A stretch of 64,000 nt of DNA from Lota lota (lineage: Eukaryota; Chordata; Actinopteri; Gadiformes; Lotidae), in NCBI GenBank assembly GCA_026745465.1, contig JACYXH010000310.1, forward strand, positions 5,806,001 to 5,870,000. The letters are read 5' to 3'. Made by a program: the position numbers and the translations under genes. Under the pieces are notes generated by a model. It had not been told where the DNA came from. It saw only the letters and a list, made by a program, of their open reading frames with translations, and ran no database searches. This document shows, one piece after another, positions 47,001-64,000 of this stretch; the first letter of the stretch is position 1, and each line of letters begins with the position of its first letter.

Positions 47001-47470
47001 TAAATTGAGATATGGAGGTCAACGTCATGTCCTTTTTCATTTGTTGTCAACATGACAAAAACTGAAAATTGATAATGAGGAATTAAATATTTAAATAGTT
47101 AAATGTAAATAAAGATAAGACAGCAATGTCAAGACCAAATACACTTAATATTAAATGACTGCAAAACTCTCATTCTCTGAACAACCAAACAAAGCATTAT
47201 ACTAATAATAATACTAGATGAGAAGAAGAAGAAGAAGAAGAAGAAGATAAATAATATTAATTATGTCATTGAATTAATATATTGTTGTGGCAGAAACACA
47301 ACTTTACACTACCAAAGACAAATAAAGACAAAGAAATAATAAATATGTCATACAAATACACAATCTTTAGATTTGAACAGCATCCTCATCCTGCAACATC
47401 CCAATCAGGTTCAGAACAACATGCAGAGCATCTTACCTGAAGACAACAGCAGCAGCCAGATGTATGTCAT
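41504..47470 (-). CDS. htr3b: htr3b, 5-hydroxytryptamine receptor 3B subunit, nine coding exons
   Basis: Complete - strand gene. Exons 47470-47437, 46920-46766, 46540-46496, 46089-45980, 45457-45288, 44815-44658, 42873-42663, 42312-42091 and 41778-41504 join in frame to 1380 nt (459 aa). Intron phases are the same as in htr3a. It is an accessory subunit that co-assembles with 5-HT3A and changes conductance (family knowledge). Visible are a short signal peptide, loop D W75 and R77, Cys-loop C147-C161, loop B W168, M1, and an M2 with LLGYTVFRVN, the B-type signature. M3 contains SLAKSI and M4 ends LWLSWSLA. The MA helix (DVAQGKWLVLCSKVDRVLF) lacks the A-subunit arginines, as expected for B. The exon 5 donor (CAG|gtcctc) is weak. 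The match of M2 and M3 to human 5-HT3B makes the call secure. Confidence 0.93.
42091..42312 (-). CDS. htr3b: htr3b exon 8, M3 and cytoplasmic loop
   Basis: 222 nt, phase 1 to 1. It encodes VFFAACMALLMLSLAKSI (M3) and the start of the loop, ending LTLQAPG. The donor is GGAA|gtgagt. Confidence 0.92.
42399..42431. repeat. (TA)n microsatellite
   Basis: Uninterrupted TA dinucleotides in htr3b intron 7, about 90 bp upstream of the exon 8 acceptor. Confidence 0.95.
42663..42873 (-). CDS. htr3b: htr3b exon 7, M1-M2
   Basis: 211 nt, phase 0 to 1, the same length as in htr3a. It encodes VLIRRRPLLYVVGLLIPSIF and then M2 with TLLGYTVFRVNL. Confidence 0.94.
42972..43270 (-). repeat. degenerate telomere-like (CCCTAA)-type tract
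   Basis: More than 15 occurrences of ccctaa, cctaac or aaccctaaaa variants in about 300 bp of htr3b intron 6, with the TTAGGG orientation reversed at the left end (gtagggttagggcttaaccc). The spacing is irregular, so it is degenerate and not a pure array. Confidence 0.7.
43919..44023. repeat. (CA)n microsatellites
   Basis: Two CA blocks (43919-43965 and about 43992-44023) in htr3b intron 6. Confidence 0.95.
44658..44815 (-). CDS. htr3b: htr3b exon 6, loop C
   Basis: 158 nt, phase 1 to 0. It encodes QELDLALWRSAE, FMNDGEWELL and EDYAHIQFN. The donor is AAT|gtgcgt; the overlapping gtaagg four bases on would break the frame. Confidence 0.9.
45288..45457 (-). CDS. htr3b: htr3b exon 5, Cys-loop and loop B
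   Basis: 170 nt, phase 2 to 1, the same length as in htr3a. It encodes VDEGKSPPIPYVYV, the Cys-loop with FPFDKQNC, and SWLHS. The donor reads CAG|gtcctc, a poor match to GTRAGT. The position is fixed by homology and frame. Confidence 0.9.
45500..45670 (-). mobile_element. tRNA-SINE-like repeat in htr3b intron 4
   Basis: It starts with the complement of the teleost SINE tail (atttagcctatgctttcatccaaagcaacatacaatgtg), followed by cattcaggagcaggtagtgg, gcatcttggtaaaggaggcctcaat and a degenerate head around aaccctagcaactacgct. This is a familiar teleost interspersed repeat in reverse orientation. Confidence 0.65.
45980..46089 (-). CDS. htr3b: htr3b exon 4, loop A
   Basis: 110 nt, phase 0 to 2, the same length as htr3a exon 4. 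It encodes IWTDEFLVWDPEEFDGI through WVPDVIVSE. Confidence 0.93.
46496..46540 (-). CDS. htr3b: htr3b exon 3, loop D
   Basis: 45 nt, the same length as htr3a exon 3. It encodes DGKTQSLTTSIWYRQ. Confidence 0.93.
46766..46920 (-). CDS. htr3b: htr3b exon 2
   Basis: 155 nt, phase 1 to 0. It encodes VASVPEKHKRSSLNQLTRTL and then YDCGVRPVQNWTSPT, homologous to htr3a exon 2. It contains an N-glycosylation sequon (NWT). Confidence 0.92.
47437..47470 (-). CDS. htr3b: htr3b exon 1, signal peptide start
   Basis: 34 nt, ends phase 1. It encodes MTYIWLLLLSS. The donor is TCAG|gtaaga. It is the only nearby ATG in a hydrophobic context that splices in frame to exon 2. Confidence 0.75.
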
Positions 47471-47950
47471 GGTAAATATCAAGCGTCTTCACCGTGTATG
47501 TCCAGGTCTTTACACATCCAATTAAAACAAACAAACAATTTAAAAACAAAACCAGCCATGCATACTCAAAACACAACAGATATCGTGTTTTGAGGAGCGG
47601 TTTGCGTAGAGGTAGAGCGAGGTGGAATTGCGTGTGAAAGTTGGTACTGCTGGTATTGATTTTGCATTGCTATGGGGTAACTTGATAAGTATGGTTATGA
47701 GCGTGGAAGGAGACAATTCCTTCCCCTAGAGAGCTTGTGCCATGCTAGTCTGTTGTTTCACCATATCAAGGGATGATTAACCAGTATTGAATATTTTCTT
47801 TTTCATTAAATACCCAAATATGAAATATATTAAAACTATTTACACTAATGTTAGTGCAATAAAGACAATGATTCTTTACACATGTATTTTTGTCATATTT
47901 GGATAATCCTTCAATGCGTCTTATTGACAGATGGAATGTCAATTGTACAA

Positions 47951-47954
<4 letters not shown>

Positions 47955-48034
<80 letters not shown>

Positions 48035-48035
48035 A
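47955..48035. repeat. (GTA)n trinucleotide microsatellite, about 27 units
   Basis: Uninterrupted GTA units in the htr3b-usp28 divergent promoter interval. They end in a unit that is repeated imperfectly about 67 bp further on (tagatgcaat at 48032 and 48099). Confidence 0.96.
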
Positions 48036-48599
48036 TGCAATAGAAAATTGTGGTCTCAAGAAATGGCATGTAGGTGTTTTCTAATGTTAGAGCAAGAGTA
48101 GATGCAATGGAACATTTTGGTCGAAAAAGACGGCAGGTGTTTTCTAATGTAGGAGCATACATGGAAAATGCATTCACATTTTTGGAAGACTAATACTGCA
48201 TTGAAACATAAAAATTAGAATTATGTTCAGATGGTCTGGGGTGATGAATGATCGGTTTTGTTTGAGCAATTGAATCACACATCTTAAAGTTGACATTATG
48301 CTGCTTTCTTGCCAAGAACGTTGTATTATTATTAGGCTATTATTATTATTATTATCAGAATTGTTTGTTATTATTATTATTTTATGTATTTATAAATGTT
48401 GGTTGTGCGTAGGACTGGATACCGGAATGTTGTAAGTAGACTTTGGATACAAAATAAAATATAAAGCCAGTATAAGATATATACATTAAAAAAATGTAAC
48501 CTTCAAATTTCAGTAGTTAAAAAAATGTAGCTCAACGCCCGTGAAACACTTAACATAATTATACTCCAAATCCTGTCTTGATGTCACATTGGTTTACCA

Positions 48600-48778
48600 C
48601 TGCAACTGTCACGGGACCGCGCACGTCGATTGCGCGCACGTCGATTTTTTTTGACGACTACGCGCCGCCGCTCTGCTCGTTTGGGGGTCTGCTCTGTTTG
48701 ACAGATGGGGTTGGTTTGACTACGAAAACAGCTAAATACATTAGTGGAAAAACATCAGGAAACCCGGCTTCCACAGCC
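48600..48778 (+). promoter_or_regulatory. likely usp28 promoter and 5'UTR
   Basis: About 14 CpG dinucleotides in 65 bp (48609-48675), with a direct repeat gcgcacgtcgatt, in otherwise AT-rich DNA, directly upstream of the inferred start codon. It looks like a CpG-type housekeeping promoter. No TATA box is apparent. The start site is not determined. Confidence 0.5.
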
Positions 48779-63586
<14,808 letters not shown>

Positions 63587-64000
63587 GTAACACCCTCTAC
63601 CTCCCTGTAGCTACAGTGGGGCTTTCCTCATGGGGATTTCCTCAGGTTCCTCAGTGCATGCTAAAATACAATACACCTAAAAAGGAAAACTGTCATATAT
63701 CAGCTGTCTGATATAAGGAGTATGTTAAAATGCCTTATATCAGCTTTAAAATAAAATGGAGCTGACTTAAGACACATGGGACCATTGAAATTGATGCAAC
63801 AAAATAATCTGCACTCAATTCTTAGTATTTTGTTATGTTGTATGTGTTATTATGTAATGGTTTCCAATGAACTGTCTATTACATTGCACTGTCTATTGCA
63901 TGATTAAAAAGTAGTGCATTGTGTATTTGTCATTATACTGACAGTATATTCTAGATTTATATTTGACATTGTATAGATGTATATTTGACATTGTATATTG

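Larger units (their letters stand above)
47471..48778. other. divergent intergenic region between htr3b and usp28
   Basis: 1.3 kb between the two start codons, which must hold both promoters. It contains (GTA)n at 47955-48035, an imperfect 67-bp tandem duplication around 48032-48165, ATT-rich DNA near 48325-48380 and a CpG-rich block at 48609-48675. No additional gene was seen. Confidence 0.7.

Overview
The window is teleost fish genomic DNA. The evidence is spliced vertebrate genes with GT-AG introns, a very high load of long dinucleotide repeats and G/C homopolymers, teleost-type SINE tails and small inverted-repeat elements. The density of simple repeats recalls gadiform or clupeiform genomes, but the species cannot be fixed from sequence alone.

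Four genes are recognisable, and they form the conserved block known from human 11q23 (ZBTB16, HTR3A, HTR3B, USP28). (1) Positions 1-26.2 kb hold the 3' part of zbtb16 (PLZF) on the + strand. Three terminal coding exons encode the last six C2H2 zinc fingers and the conserved C-terminus. They are preceded by at least 11 kb of intron and followed by a long T-rich 3'UTR. (2) 26.2-32.8 kb is intergenic, without a supportable gene, and holds a perfect 34-bp hairpin. (3) 32.8-38.8 kb is a complete nine-exon htr3a on the - strand, predicted at 509 aa. (4) 41.5-47.5 kb is a complete nine-exon htr3b on the - strand, predicted at 459 aa, with the same intron phases as htr3a. (5) From 48.8 kb to the right edge runs usp28 on the + strand: 18 coding exons are visible and the 3' end lies outside the window.

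The two htr3 genes encode subunits of the serotonin-gated pentameric cation channel and are in tandem, consistent with an old duplication. zbtb16 encodes a BTB/zinc-finger transcription factor and usp28 a ubiquitin protease. They are linked by position, with no visible shared pathway. htr3b and usp28 are divergent, with start codons 1.3 kb apart. zbtb16 and htr3a are convergent, which differs from the human arrangement.

The main oddities are these. The usp28 exons that should encode about 75 residues of the catalytic core, including the QDVSEF box, are not found. Three splice acceptors are preceded by UG-repeat tracts. The htr3a exon 7 acceptor lies in a 44-bp sequence present three times in tandem. 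The 5-HT3A conductance arginines are partly replaced. Two fold-back elements sharing the same termini sit in htr3a and usp28. htr3b intron 6 contains a degenerate telomere-like tract. All gene models were read by eye from splice signals, frame and recalled family sequence; no search or alignment was run.
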